Below are positions 24,553-36,632 of a stretch of DNA of 64,000 nt, piece by piece. The notes beneath the pieces are model-generated. The model was not told the origin of the DNA and did not search any database. It was given only the letters and a program-made list of their open reading frames with translations. The stretch comes from Myrica gale (Eukaryota > Streptophyta > Magnoliopsida > Fagales > Myricaceae): contig OZ005612.1 of the NCBI GenBank assembly GCA_963930655.1, forward strand, positions 1,369,001-1,433,000, read 5' to 3'. Numbering within the stretch: the first letter of the stretch is position 1; each line of letters starts with the position of its first letter. Made by a program: the position numbers and the translations under genes.

Positions 24553-25710
24553 TCACAATTCCATCCCATATCCAAATTCTTCAATTGTTTTTGTAGCAAG
24601 TGTAAGGACGTCTACAAAAGCACTAAAGGATGCACGGAGAAATCTTGCCTCTACTGCCTCAAAGTGCCTGTACAGGAAGACAGATCAGAAGTTCGATAAG
24701 GGTATCAGTGGGCTCTTATAAAGATACAATAAAAACCGATTCAGCATACAACTAATACAAGCAGGCATACTGGACTTGACCCCCGCTTTTTCAAATGGAA
24801 AATTCCGGTATCCTGCTTGAACATCAGCTTTTCTTTTCCGTTTATTAGCTGTATTTTAGGAAAAGAATTAATTGCTCAATGATGCTGATAACTCTTTGAT
24901 GAAGAAAGCTTACACTGCAAGTTTTCCATTAGAATGTGTCATCTGCCTTTTCACTTTGTCTGGCTGCAACTGAAATTAGAAACAGAATTGAACAAGAGCC
25001 AAAAAATTTAGAAAAGGAAAGAGAGAAATAAATTTGGTCTGAGAATCATGAAAGATCACCTCCTTATCAACAGCTAATGCTGCATACACCATGGAAGCAT
25101 GCTCCTCAGACTCATAGTCTACTTCCAAGTCACTGCATATAATTCTTTCAACTTAAACTTAATATATACGTAGAAACTCAAGTACTGTACTTAGGAAACA
25201 AATCCCCAAAGGCAGATACCGTGCATCCCATCATTTTGCAAAAAGTAAAAGTATCCAATAATTTTTCCCAATTTTACTGCTAGATACGTGTCTTCCCAAG
25301 TTGAACTGATTGGTATATTTCTCTCCTATGCAAAGTCACAACTAGGAATGAAATGAGTAACAACACCAGTGAAAAACAGGAGAGAGATGAACATTCAGCC
25401 TAGAAGCAGCCTACAAGTGCGACATATCATATTTCTCACATTTTACTATTTCAAGTCGCGTTAGACTACAAACGAAATTACTATTTGAAGAAACAGCTGA
25501 AAAAGATGATTTCCCACATTCGCACACTGCCATAGAGTCAGAACCCCGAAACGCCCAGCTGACACTCTGATTTGTAGCACAAAGACCAAATGTGCAAACA
25601 AAAAGACAACATATTTCAGAAGAAAAAGAGAGAAACAGAGGGAGAGAGAGTAACCAACTGAACTCCAATTCCGTTGGAGGGTCTGCCCGGTCAGCAACTA
25701 CAGAAGCCAT
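24553..25710 (-). CDS. PCC1: KEOPS/EKC complex subunit Pcc1 (LAGE3 homologue)
   Basis: Four exons on the minus strand: 25710-25655, 25132-25060, 24969-24914 and 24667-24553, giving 99 residues. Continuous phase gives an N-terminal LEVDYESEEHASMVYAALAV, then KELQPDKVKRQM, NGKLAV and HFEAVEARFLRASFSAFVDV. It ends LTLATKTIEEFGYGMEL. Pcc1 is the small dimerising subunit of KEOPS, which helps make the universal t6A37 tRNA modification together with Kae1 and Bud32. The length and the RFLRAS..AFVD helix are typical of the family. A telo box and site II motifs just upstream fit co-regulation with translation genes. The exons are too short to stand out as open frames on their own. Confidence 0.93.
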
Positions 25711-25765
25711 GGCCCCCAACTCTCTGCAAAACGAACAATCGTCAAATGTTGCGTGTCCGAAAGAA

Positions 25766-25853
25766 TTAGGGTTTTAGGGCAAACAGGCCTGGCAGGGTTA
25801 AACCGTTAAAGATGAGCCCAACGGCGTCGTTACAAGTTAAGGCGCTCTGGGCT
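25766..25853 (-). promoter_or_regulatory. Telo box and site II elements upstream of Pcc1
   Basis: Read on the minus strand, AAACCCTAA (25774-25766) lies 56 bases upstream of the Pcc1 ATG. TGGGCT follows at 25820-25815, and a TGGGCT in the opposite orientation is at 25848-25853. The pairing of a telo box (AAACCCTAA) with site II (TGGGCY) is typical of plant ribosomal and translation-related promoters. Confidence 0.65.
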
Positions 25854-26877
25854 TCTGGAACTGTTTGGAGTCAAGGTTACCGTAAGCCTAAAGCAACAAC
25901 AAATGTTGGATGTCTAGGGGAGTCTCATCACTGCCACTAGTGTGTCACTTAAATTACAATATTTTTCTTCCTACAGAGATTGGAATCAAAGACCTCCCGT
26001 TGTGAAGGCATGTACCCTTCCATTTCATCCACACCCGAAAAGCATGATTTTTATATGGACTAATTTCGATTTTAAAATAATTTCTTCCTTTCATAATTTC
26101 AATTTTTCAAATTTTAAATTTTGAATATTTTTCCGTCTTTTAGAAAATTTCCATCTTTCCATAATTTCATTTGAAACTCATCTAATTATAAAAATACATA
26201 GAGAGACAGACTATAAAAATTTACAGAGGTCACTCTACACTTTAAACAATTCAGATTTTCTCTAGTTCTACAAATTCAATAATCATTGTAACCAACGTCT
26301 TGTGTGAAGCCTCCAAGTGCTGAAGGAATTTAGTTGCCAGAGTTCCCCGTATTGAAGAACGATGACGTTCTTGAATAACTCATAAGAAGAACCTTAGAGG
26401 ACTGATGATTAACTGTAGGGAGTGGGTTTAAGTTGAATTACTTACGTTTTTGCATCGAGTAGTCAAGGTTAAACAACCATCACAGTTGTAAAATTTTACT
26501 TCTTAGTGAATTTTTAGTGGTTGTTAGTTCGGAATGATTTTTCCTTTGAAAGGTAATTATTCTTCTAAAATTATTATTAATTTTTAAATAGAATGGTAAC
26601 ACATATTTACCTCCTCTAAGTGTTAATAGGGTTTAAATCAAATTTTTCAAATTTTCACATAACATGGATGAACTTTATATATATCTTCTCTCCTTTTTGT
26701 TTTCCAATCGTAGATTAGATGTTTCTAGGAGAGGGCATTCATAAACACAAGTGAATCTATATTGTTGTATAAAACTTAAGAGTTTAAGCATTAGATAGTC
26801 ATAGATTATAGACTTAATTACGTTACAGGTCCATGAAATATACCACTTTTACAATTTAATCTATGTGGTACAACTTT

Positions 26878-26914
26878 CAATCGAAAGCTATTAACATTTT
26901 TTCAACAAATATGC

Positions 26915-26945
<31 letters not shown>

Positions 26946-27071
26946 GACGGGTTTCTCCGTTCATCCGTCTATCCCAATCGAAAGCTCTTAATATTTTTTC
27001 AACAAATATGCAGGCGAGTTGTAGCCTACTATCCAAACTGAGGACGGATTTCTCCGTTCATCCACCTATCC
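26878..27071. repeat. Two tandem copies of a 97-bp unit
   Basis: Copies at 26878-26974 and 26975-27071 share CAATCGAAAGCT, the run TTTTTTCAACAAATATGCAG and CTGAGGACGG. About ten single-base differences separate them, so the duplication is not recent. No open frame crosses it. Confidence 0.85.
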
Positions 27072-27314
27072 CTCCTGCCACATCACCGTCGATAATAGTG
27101 CTCATCATGTAATTGGTATATTCTCGCGGTATATTTGGCATAGCCCGTAACCCGATTGGATTGCATACTTATCAATCTCATTGCATAGGCAGTACGGCTA
27201 TTATTATATCATTCAGCACCATTTAGAGATTCTCTCCCTCTCCCTCTCAAGTTTTCTCTCTTCCTTCGATTTTATAACACCTTCTCCAAGCGAAGTAAAC
27301 TGACGGTCTCTCAG

Positions 27315-27678
27315 GCAGCCCGCGTAGGCAGTAGCATGTTCATGTGCTGATTGTTTTGCTGGGGTCCCGGTGATCATCGAAGGAGATTGCCTTGAGCTAG
27401 TGAACCAGGTGCAAGATCGTGACAGGATACCGGATTGGGAAATTGCCGGGGAAGTGAACACCATTTGAAGTCTATTGGTCATTCACCACGATTGGAGTTT
27501 TGTGTGGACGCTAGGGAGGGCAATACTGCTGAACTAGCCCACTGATGTATGAATCAGCATTACTCTGCCCTTTTCAGGCTTGATTCTTTGCCTTCTGATG
27601 TAACGAATGATGGTTATGCCGCCACTATGAGCGTGCCGTTTCAATGAATAGCAAGATGTTTGCTAAGGAAAAAAAAAA
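27315..27678 (+). mobile_element. 5'-truncated LINE with RNase H domain and poly(A) tail
   Basis: The 364-bp insert is flanked by an exact 14-bp duplication TGACGGTCTCTCAG (27301-27314 and 27679-27692) and ends in ten A's. The + strand reads PVIIEGDCLELVNQVQ, then WEIAGEVNTI, one in-frame stop, then SLLVIHHDWSFVW. After a frame change it continues DAREGNTAELAH. This is the C-terminal part of the RNase H domain carried by some plant L1-type LINEs. Target-primed insertion with 5' truncation explains every feature. The copy is dead. Confidence 0.9.
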
Positions 27679-28284
27679 TGACGGTCTCTCAGATGTTCAT
27701 CCTTATTCTTCAGAAAGAAGAGCCAGGTACATTCTCTCGTCTCTTGGAAGTTTCTGTTGAAGTGCTACCTATGCAATATTTAACGGGGTAGGCTGTCCTT
27801 TCCTTGCAACTGTTCTCTTTTTACTTTTTTTTTTCCTTGGCAGTTCTCTTTTACCTATAAGTGACAATCCAAGAATTCCTCCTTGATTGTCCCAGCTTGC
27901 TTAGAAAAAAAAACTTACCATGGAATCTTCGATTAATCGAATCAAAACTTCTATTAGTGCCTTGCCTTTGTTTTCAAAAGATTCACAGGTTATTATTGAT
28001 TAGTTTCCGATTGCTGCTTGCCACAAAACACATTTCTTGTTTTTTTCTTCATATATTAATATTTGAGTTGTCATAAACAAGCCCAGATGGTTGTACCAAA
28101 GACTTAACTAGTTTTTCAGGAGAGTTGGTCGGAGTTTCTTTGTTGTTCTTGGTGACCACATTTCAATCTGGAAACTTACACTCAAACCGGAAGGATTTGC
28201 AACAAAACGACCACAAAAAGCCTTTTCGTCTTTCTCACTCAAAAAAGGTGTAGTGAGTAAAGGATGTGTTGGAGATACAGAGGG

Positions 28285-28476
28285 ATCTCTTAGCATCATG
28301 TTTGAGACTAAAAATGAACCGATTGCAGGGGAGAGGGATCTGTCTAAAATATTGGTTGTCCCAATCTCCCACCATAAGTGGAGGCATCTCTTAGCATCAT
28401 GTTTGAGACTAAAAATGAACCGATTGCAGGGGAGAGGGATCTGTCTAAAATATTGGTTGTCCCAATCTCCCACCAT
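28285..28476. repeat. 91-bp direct duplication, copies 101 bp apart
   Basis: 28285-28375 and 28386-28476 read identically by eye, from ATCTCTTAGCATCATG to AATCTCCCACCAT, separated by ten bases. The identity suggests a recent duplication. No known function. Confidence 0.9.
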
Positions 28477-28735
28477 TTGTGCCTCCCAACTGTTGTGAAA
28501 AAATAGATTGCCGAATATGAAGTCCTCTCTCCTTTCGATAAATATGTAGTTTCGAGAATCCTGTGCATTCATCACCTCGGTTTCTTCATATATAATGTAA
28601 TGGAAGGGTGCCAAATTTATTGAACCCCTGCAAAAGATGAGCAAAAAACTGTTGAGCTTCTCTCCCGCGTGCTCTTAGACATGAAGAACGAGGGGCTACT
28701 GTCAAAGTTTAGAATTACCGTCAAGAAATTAGTGA

Positions 28736-31700
28736 TTATTGACTATTGTCTGCTGTGAGGGAAGGTCCAACCCTGATGGGTTTTAAACTTCTTACGAACC
28801 GCCGTCCATAGTCGAATGCCAAAACAAAGAGACCACAGAGGTATAGCAAGCAAAAATGCAGTTTTGCTGCCAAGTAAAACAGGAGAGAGACATTGTTTCC
28901 AACCTCCACGCTTAATCTGACTAACAAGATCCGAGTCCCTGTCCACCATGCCCAAAAGAACATCATACATCAGCATATGCTTCCCACTGACATGCATATC
29001 GACCCTAATTCATAAACTCCACGTATGGGAACATGTTCATGGGAGTAGGGAGTTTGGTACCTGATGGTTACTGACTAATGATCCTACTTGAAAAATCTCG
29101 TTTATACCCTAATAACACCTAGAGGACTCAGCTGCTGCAGCTAAGGGTAATGATATCAACCCAGCCACACAGAGAGAGAGAGAGAGAGACAGAGAGAAGC
29201 TTTTCTCTTCATTCTTGAATACTTACCGGAGCTTTTCTTTGGCAAATTAGTCCAATCATGAGGATTTATCTTCACTTCTGATGCCTTGATCAACTCAATA
29301 AGTGCTTGATTAACCTATTATATTTGGGAAAAGTAAAGTATAAGGTTCCCTGTTCCTTGTAAGGTAGAGTATAAGTCTCCTTGCATGGTATATTTGTGCA
29401 ATTATATCGTGCCTATACATTCAGACAGTAGTCATGAGTGGAAACCATACATTGATGAACTTCAGAGTTAGATGCTGTAAATCCATCACAGTTCCAGCTT
29501 ACAAATTTGATGTTACAAGATATGTCATTACGTATAAAAGGAATATGTACTGCTTACCAAAAGAAGAAAAGAAAAGAAAAGGCATATATTTTTTTTCTTG
29601 ATAGAGAACACAGAGTACCAACTGTGCTTAAGTGCAACGAGGAAAGGGTTTGTAAAGTTTTTATGTAACATATCAATTATTATGGCTGCGCACCTGCCAT
29701 GAATGACCGAAACAAGAAATCCAGCAGAACGGATAAGCTCAATTTCTGTTTTCGTCAATTTATGTGTCCAACAAGCATTGAGTTGACCCTCAAAACCACT
29801 CGTAGACTGCATCCCGATTGCTGATATAGCCGATACATATTTCTGCAGCATGCACGTTGGTCAAGTTAGGTACAGCTTAATGTAAATGTCTACGGAAAAA
29901 CTTCAGGAACAAATTATTGCTCTTACAACAGCTGACGGACCCAATCTGCTGTGTTCAACCCTACGTCTAACCTAAACACTAAGCAATGGTACTATTCTTG
30001 TTGGGATGATTTGGGTTGGTGCTCTTGTTATTATCGTGCTGCTAGTAGTGGCGCCACACACTTCCTGAGTCATCAAATGGAACGTATCCCCTAAAGAAAA
30101 GTGATGATGCTTACAACTAGGTGACTTGAATGATTTTGCAAATGATGGTAAAGGAAGGGACTTTTTCCACTTTCATCTGTAAACAAAACCATCAGGCAAG
30201 GAATTAGATTGATAAGCCTTACTTGATATAAGATTGTTTTTCTTGTGCAATGTCCAACACATTCCTCAAGATATTCCTGCATATCATGTACAAGTGAAAT
30301 TAAACGAGTTAACCACCCAAAGAATCAAATTGTGCCTGTCATTCAAAATAAAATGGATGTGAATGAGTAAAAAATTGTGAAATAAATATCAAGATCGTCT
30401 TATCTATTAAAAGTTCATTGAGTTAGAGCCAGGAAACTCTTAACGTGCGAATTTCTGAAGATACCAACCACAGTCGGAACAGATTCTTGCATTACCAAAT
30501 GTTTCGACTAACAGTTTTCTACAGCAGTCAAATGCCCAGTCTACATTAACAGCAAATCTCAATCCAAAATTGAGAGCATTTTTACCTTAGAGTAGTGGGT
30601 GTCCAAATCAACAGCTGCCCGTTGCTCTGGAGTTTTTGCCCGTAAGAAACGGATTGCAACAGATAGTATTTCTCGGCCAAGCTGCAAGAAACAGAATAAT
30701 TTGACCATCCTTCAGACAATAAGTTCATTGGCATATCAAGTAATTGAACATTCTAAATCTTATATCAAGGAGAGAGCTTTACAATTTATAGCTCTAAAGT
30801 TAACTTTTCATCACGATATCCAGCAGATCCTCATAAGTATAACCTATGAATTGCCCTTGAGAGCTGCAATAGACACAAATTTACCGTATCCGTAAAAGAA
30901 CACCAATTGATTATTTGCACCCTGAAAACTTTTTGGTATCACTTATGCTGAATTAAGCATATGCTCATAGTTGATGAAACCAAATGAAATTTATTTCTGA
31001 CTAATGACCTAGATTCTAGATGGCTAGAGAAGAACTGCTCTTTGTAGAAGCCAAAGATTAAGAATTTGGCCCTTGTGCCAATCAAGGACGCATCAAGTGA
31101 GATATCATTGGTCCGTGACAACCATGGCATTATGCACTTCATCGAGTTTTTCTTTTCTGAGCACTCTAGGCATTTAATTGAGTCAGGGATTACAATATTC
31201 TTTTCTAGTTTACAAAGGCTTAACTCCATCTTGTAGTGATACGCAAGTGATATTCATCAACTTACAAGTTTTGCCAGTGAGTGTTGTTCTCTTTCTTCTT
31301 CTCCTCTTCTTTCTCTTTTGATCCGTGCAACCTTATCTGTTTCCCTATTCTTCCTCTTTTCCTCAACTTCTATACTACTTAATTCTCCAGTAACATCACA
31401 AGCAGAACTAGTTTTCATTATTTTCCTACACCCAAAAATCTTATTTTCATCCCGAAACCTTTCCCACCAGGCCCTACTCATAGCATCCTGAAACCGGCAA
31501 CTTGTGTACCCCTGAACTCCAATTTCGTTAAGTTCTGCCTCCTTTTCTCACAAATAATTCAGCTTTTAACATAAAAACGCTGTTTACCAGCAGTCACAAA
31601 CATGACCCACCACCCTTCTTTAGTAAGACAAGTCATAACCTCAATGAATCCAAGATTTTTCTGCGTCACCTCCCTATTGTTTCATAAAAATGTGTCCTGC

Positions 31701-34135
31701 ACCTGGATAACTATCAGATTTCTCATATGGACTCCAATGAAGGTTGACATTATATCTAACATTTGCTGATAGAACTAGGAACTTCAATTGTATCGTATAA
31801 TATCTTCTTACCATGAAAATTATGCATCAACTTAACCAAAAATTTTAATATGTCAAACGATATGCAAGTTGATCAATCGAAATGGTTAGTTTAGGCCCCC
31901 TTGCCATTGAAGTTCATTGTGCAAAATTGCCAAAATAAATAACTTTGGAAGTTTGACATGATTGATTATGGCTTCTTCTTGCTGGAAATTGAAAATAATA
32001 TCGAGAAAAGAACATGCAAATCCTTGAGAAATCAAGCAGTTTTTGATTTTGCTCCTCCTAACTCACTGTTTAATCTCCTCCAGATGACAAGGCGGAGACA
32101 TATCTAGTTGTTTTGGTAATAAAATAACACTCGATGTGTACCCCCACCTAGGTCTATATCAACCTGAAGAAGTTTCGGTGTACATAATAACACGTCTTAA
32201 TTATTTTTTGTTACGAGACAAATTACAACAGTAATGCACCTGATTTCAAATATATGAATTCAGACTTGATTGTTGAATCGCGTAGTTGCAGTTCTAGTTA
32301 CAGGAATTAGATCACCCTTTAGACAAAAATGGGTATGCAGCGACATTTATTTAATTAGCTAAGTTGTGCCAGAATGTGTACAATACCTTGGGAAAACATT
32401 CAAAGCCTCCGCCTGTTACATTAAGTAAAGCCAATGACAGAACTCTTTCAGGCACTATTGCTGCTAACTTGCAAGCTGTCATAGCTCCTGGTTTGATAGT
32501 ACAAAGAAAGAACATTAAAATGAATTTGATTCACTTTCAATCAAACAGAATTGTTTTCCTGCAGTATGAATCTACTTTATGTTTCCAAAGCATTATATAA
32601 ATCAACCATTCGCTTTGATTATTGTTCGTCTTGCTGTTACAAACCATTTAGGGAATCATAAGTTGAATTTCAAATGTTCAAACAAATTTAATCCTGAACA
32701 TTTTCTTTTTATCTCCTGACTGCATAATCTAGCAAGAGTACGAGCTCAATTTAAGTTATCCTAAATGCAAGATTCCAATTCAAGAGAAATTGTACGTTAA
32801 ACCTAGTCAGACTGTAAAAATGAGAACTCAAGAGTGAGACTAGAAAAAAATAATCGAAGTGATTCCTGAAATGTGAAGTTTTCCTGTAGGAAAACATTGT
32901 CAGAATCTAAACATGAAAACTTAGGGTCATAAAACTCACCCATTGAATGTCCAAAAACATGGGCATTTTTCCAGCCCAAATGATCCAATAAAGCAATTGC
33001 ATCCTTTGCCATGTTTTCTGTTCTGCACCCAAAAATCACAGGCCGTGAATTAGAGATTCCATTTATGTTCTAGTAACAGAACCGTTTTTTATTGAGAAAT
33101 TGAAACCATTAAAAAGAAAAGATCTGATTCAAGTTTGTCCTGTTTGACTCTGAATTCTAATAGTTTTTTTTTTAGCGCAGTTAAGTAAAGGCTTATGTTT
33201 TTCGCAAGTGGAGATATAACTGAAATATTCACTTACCATTTTCCTATTCTAAACTGAAGTCGAACAATAAAATAGAGCAGAATACATGCAAATGTGTGTT
33301 CCCTAGATATCTATAACCCATTATAAAGTAAACAAAAATCACAAATTTTTAGCCAAATATTCACTTTAATCGATACAAACTCGTACAACAACTCAAAAAA
33401 GCGCACGCGCCAACACACATTCGAATGCAAATGCGGATGCAAAAACCAAACACTATAAAACCCAGAAAATACACGAATTTAAACAAACAAAGATCAGCTG
33501 GGACGGTAACGTGGAGAACCAGATATGTCGCACCCAGAAAATAAAAGGAAATTGCTTTACGTTCAAAGCACATGAGATTGAAATAAAACTCACGTGTATT
33601 GGGATTTTTTTGTGGGTATGGAGCTCTGACCCATTCCACGGTTATCGAACGCACATATCTGAATACCACCGCCACTCTCATTGTCATCTGAATTCCAATC
33701 GCCGGTGCTCGTTTCATCGTCATTGGGTGTATCGGTCCCCACTAGCCCCTTGATCTGCGGACCCCATGAATCGTGGGTCCCAGCCAGTCCTGACCATTTA
33801 TCACCCAAATCATCAACAACCCAGACTTTCTTCATTTTTTTCTTTAAAGGGTAAAAACTTCTGTAAAAATTATGTCAACTAGCTCATCCCATTGACATGG
33901 AGCGTTAGGGAAATAGACCAAGAAACGTTCCACCAAAACCCACTTCGAAACAAAGATAACAAATGTAAATCTTAAAGCAAAATGAAAATGAAAATGTTGA
34001 TGAGAGACCTATGATGAGGAGGACCTTGGTGGGTCCGTGACCGTAGGTTCTGTAAAAGATTCTGAATCCACTGTTCTTGAGCTTGGTGTCGTCGTCGACG
34101 CCGCCTTGCTGCGTCCCAACCGTGCAAAATGGCAT
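28736..34135 (-). CDS. Alpha/beta hydrolase gene, probably disrupted
   Basis: Minus-strand exons: 34135-34009, 33789-33594, 33022-32940, 32487-32387, 30681-30586, 30276-30223, 29842-29694, 29412 onward (damaged), 29314-29227 and 28938-28736. The N-terminus reads FRIFYRTYGHGPTKVLLIIG, then GLAGTHDSWGPQIKGL. The nucleophile elbow is GHSMG (Ser about residue 134) and the acid is in RHDIIAQIYHARRL (Asp about 271). In homologues the next 25 or so residues hold the catalytic His (GGHLVSHE) and a splice donor. Here this stretch is replaced by about 55 unrelated AT-rich bases with no GT, so exon 8 cannot join exon 9. Reading on meets a stop at 29312-29310 (about 302 residues). Exons 9 and 10 still encode the family's C-terminus (LAAKLHFCLLYLCGLFVLAF). 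From memory the likely orthologue is At5g53050. The rest looks well conserved, so the loss may be recent. Confidence 0.82.
31266..31487 (-). other. Candidate in-frame cassette exon in hydrolase intron 4
   Basis: Minus strand: acceptor GGTTTCAG, then 222 bases (74 codons) without a stop, then donor CTT|GTAAGTTG. It keeps phase 0 with the flanking exons (after ECFPK, before LGREILSV). It starts DAMSRAWWERFRDENKIFG and ends in a highly charged stretch (KRERRGEEEREQHSLAKL). Known family members lack it as far as I recall. It could be a new exon, a relic of another gene, or chance. Confidence 0.35.
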
Positions 34136-35147
34136 CGTCGTGATGAAAGAGACAGGCAACAAGGGATGTCGGGTCGGACCGTTTGGTTCCTCTGTGTGTT
34201 CTTTTTTACTGGTAATTCGGAAGGGAGAGGAGAGAGAGAGAGAGAGAGGAGAGGGAGCAGGGACAGTCTGGGAGAGTGCTTTTAAAGGGTTTGGCTGGGA
34301 ACGCGTGGCCAAACAGGAGTGGTGTGCTGGTTCTACGTTGGATGGTCGGCTAATAAACGTATCAAAAGTCAAAACTCACCACGAAAAAGGAAGACATGCA
34401 CTTCGAAGCATTTTTTGGAACCAAACAGAAGGGAGACACAAGACAACCTGTTTGGTTTTTTGTGGTAAGAATATTTTAAAACAGCTAAACTAATGTGTAG
34501 TTATCAGGTGTCGTTTATTCGTGGAAATTTTGAATGTGTGGAAATATTGGATATTGAAATTTATGAAAAAATATAGATATTTTATAAAAAAATAAAGAGA
34601 GAAGATTTAATTGAATATTATAATATTATTTTATAATATAATAACGAGAGAAATTATTTTACGATTATTTAGAAATTTTGAGGGTATAGCAAGCGTAAAT
34701 TTCAAAGCTAATTTGGTAAAAAAATTGTTACTTTTTTGAATAATTTCAGGGGCAGTTTTAACGGTATCTGATTTTGCCTATTTTTCTATACTTTTCCCAT
34801 TACGACGACGTGGGAAAGATTGTGAAGTTGGGACAAGAGCAGGTACCAAATGGTGAAAATATATTCAAATTGGGATTGCACTTTTTTGGTCTGTAAATAT
34901 ATAAATCACGTGATGTCTTTCTCAAGGGTGCATGCCTGGAACTTCCCTTTTTTTCCCCTATATTGGCGGTGCTTAAAGCAAGAACCTGCACGCATGGAAA
35001 CTGCAATTTCCAATTTTCCATGCACGGAAAACATTCTAATGATCCCAGAATTGGTAAGTTATGGTGTAATGTTTCTAGAGAGGGAAAAGACAGGTGCAAT
35101 ATGAATAGGCAATATCTGGAACAGGTATGAAGGTAAATGCTTCTGCC
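34136..35147. other. Promoter side of the hydrolase gene
   Basis: Contains a GA-rich leader (34222-34252 on the + strand) just upstream of the hydrolase ATG, then AT-rich sequence up to the hAT insertion. No coding exon was seen. Confidence 0.45.
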
Positions 35148-35636
35148 TAGGGCTGTTCAGTGCCACAGGAATTTTCCGGTGGCACCGGCCCCGGCCCCGG
35201 CACCGGGATGCCGGGGCACCGGCACCCCGGTGTAGGTGCCGGTTTGCCATTTTGGGGGAAACCCGGGGGTATTCCCGGTTCCCGGGTTCCCCGGCACCGG
35301 GAACCCGGGGGACCGGGAACCGGGTCTCCCTCATTTTCTTCCCCCCACCCCCACACCCCTCCCCGAGTCCCCCCAGCCCTCATTTCTCAAATCCCTAAAA
35401 TTCTAAAAACTCCTCCTTCATCCTTGCGCCGGCGACGTCCCACTCCCCTCCCTCTCCTGCGGCGCTGCGCCTAGCCAACTCGTCGAGCTCCACTCCATTA
35501 TTCTTTTGTATGTTTTCTTCTTTTGTATGTTTTCTTTCTTTAGAGATCAATTTCCCGATTGAGGCTTTCGATTTGATAAGCTGGGCTTTGTGTTCTTTAC
35601 TTGGTCTTGGATTTGCCGGCTTTTGCTTTAAGCCTG

Positions 35637-35717
35637 ATGGACACCAAGGGTCGACTCGTTGCTGGGTCTCACAACAGGAATGAGTTCGTTGTGATCAATG
35701 CGGATGAGAATGGAAGG
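35637..35717 (+). pseudogene. Captured first coding exon of a cellulose synthase (CESA) gene
   Basis: ATG at 35637 opens MDTKGRLVAGSHNRNEFVVI, then NADENGR (27 codons), followed by a donor GTAAGAGG at 35718. This is the N-terminus of CESA proteins, and CESA genes have an intron at this point. The upstream 5' UTR sequence appears to have come along (about 35400-35636). The zinc finger and the catalytic domain of CESA are absent. Confidence 0.88.
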
Positions 35718-36632
35718 GTAAGAGGTTAAGAGAACACCTGCTTCGATTCAGTTTATGGTTTTAGGGATATACCGTTTGTGCATTTTCATAAGAGTTCCTG
35801 GTTTTGATTTGTTCTTTGGTTTGAGGGATGCCCCGTTTGCGTACTTTATTTTTAATTCTGGGGATTATTAGAAATATGGAAAGAAAAAAATTGGGAATCG
35901 GGTATTGTGTCCTAAATATTGTTGTGAACAATTTGAAACAAGGTGGCAAAAGAACCCTAAAATGCATTTAGAGCAATTGGGTACTTTGCATTTAGAGGAT
36001 CAGATTTGCTCCTCTCTCTGTCTTGCTTCCTTGATTATTTTAGCACTAAGTTTAGAAAAAAAGTTATGATGGATCATGTGGTAACTGGATCATTATGTTA
36101 TAGATTATATTTTGAAAATGATTTATCTTTCAGCAACCCATTTAGAGGCCAAAAATACCCAACCTGTTGTGTTTCATGACCTCTAACTGCTTATGCATAT
36201 GTTTGCAGTGCAGGAGCAACATACCGTTCCTTGCACTTTTTTTTTATAGAAAATTACACATCATCCACATAGATGTTACTTTTTCGGTGAGCAAGCTAGC
36301 ATCAGCCAAATAATATTTGTCAAGCTGACTTCAATAGTTCTCTGAACTCTTAGATATTTTGATGTTTTATTACCCTCTCATTGTAGTTTGATCTGTTTTC
36401 TTCTTTTTCTGTGGGGCTGAGCTGTAAGATATGTCGTGGTAGGTTTTGTATTGTCAGTAAGTTCTTTTGCCTCCAATTACCAGAAATGCCTCTGCTCATT
36501 GTCCTTGTTAATTACCAGCCAAATTTTATTCTTTAGTTTATTACAGTAACATTACAAAATCTCTTCCACAAGGCTCTTTGTCAGGTTTCCACAATCACCC
36601 ACGCTACAAGTAGAGGTTTTGAGAGCTCTATA

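Larger units (their letters stand above)
25854..28735. other. Intergenic region between Pcc1 and the hydrolase gene
   Basis: AT-rich DNA with a 97-bp tandem duplication (26878-27071), a truncated LINE insertion (27315-27678) and a 91-bp near-tandem duplication (28285-28476). Open frames around 28108-28644 (minus) span the last duplication and match nothing I know. No intact gene was seen. Confidence 0.5.

Noticed and set aside
30599-30895. 98-codon + strand open frame
   Set aside because: It overlaps hydrolase exon 5 on the opposite strand, which carries family motifs and correct splice sites.
35160-35474. GC-rich open frames around the left end of the hAT element
   Set aside because: They translate the CACCGG-type subterminal repeats into low-complexity glycine/proline; this is a base-composition effect.
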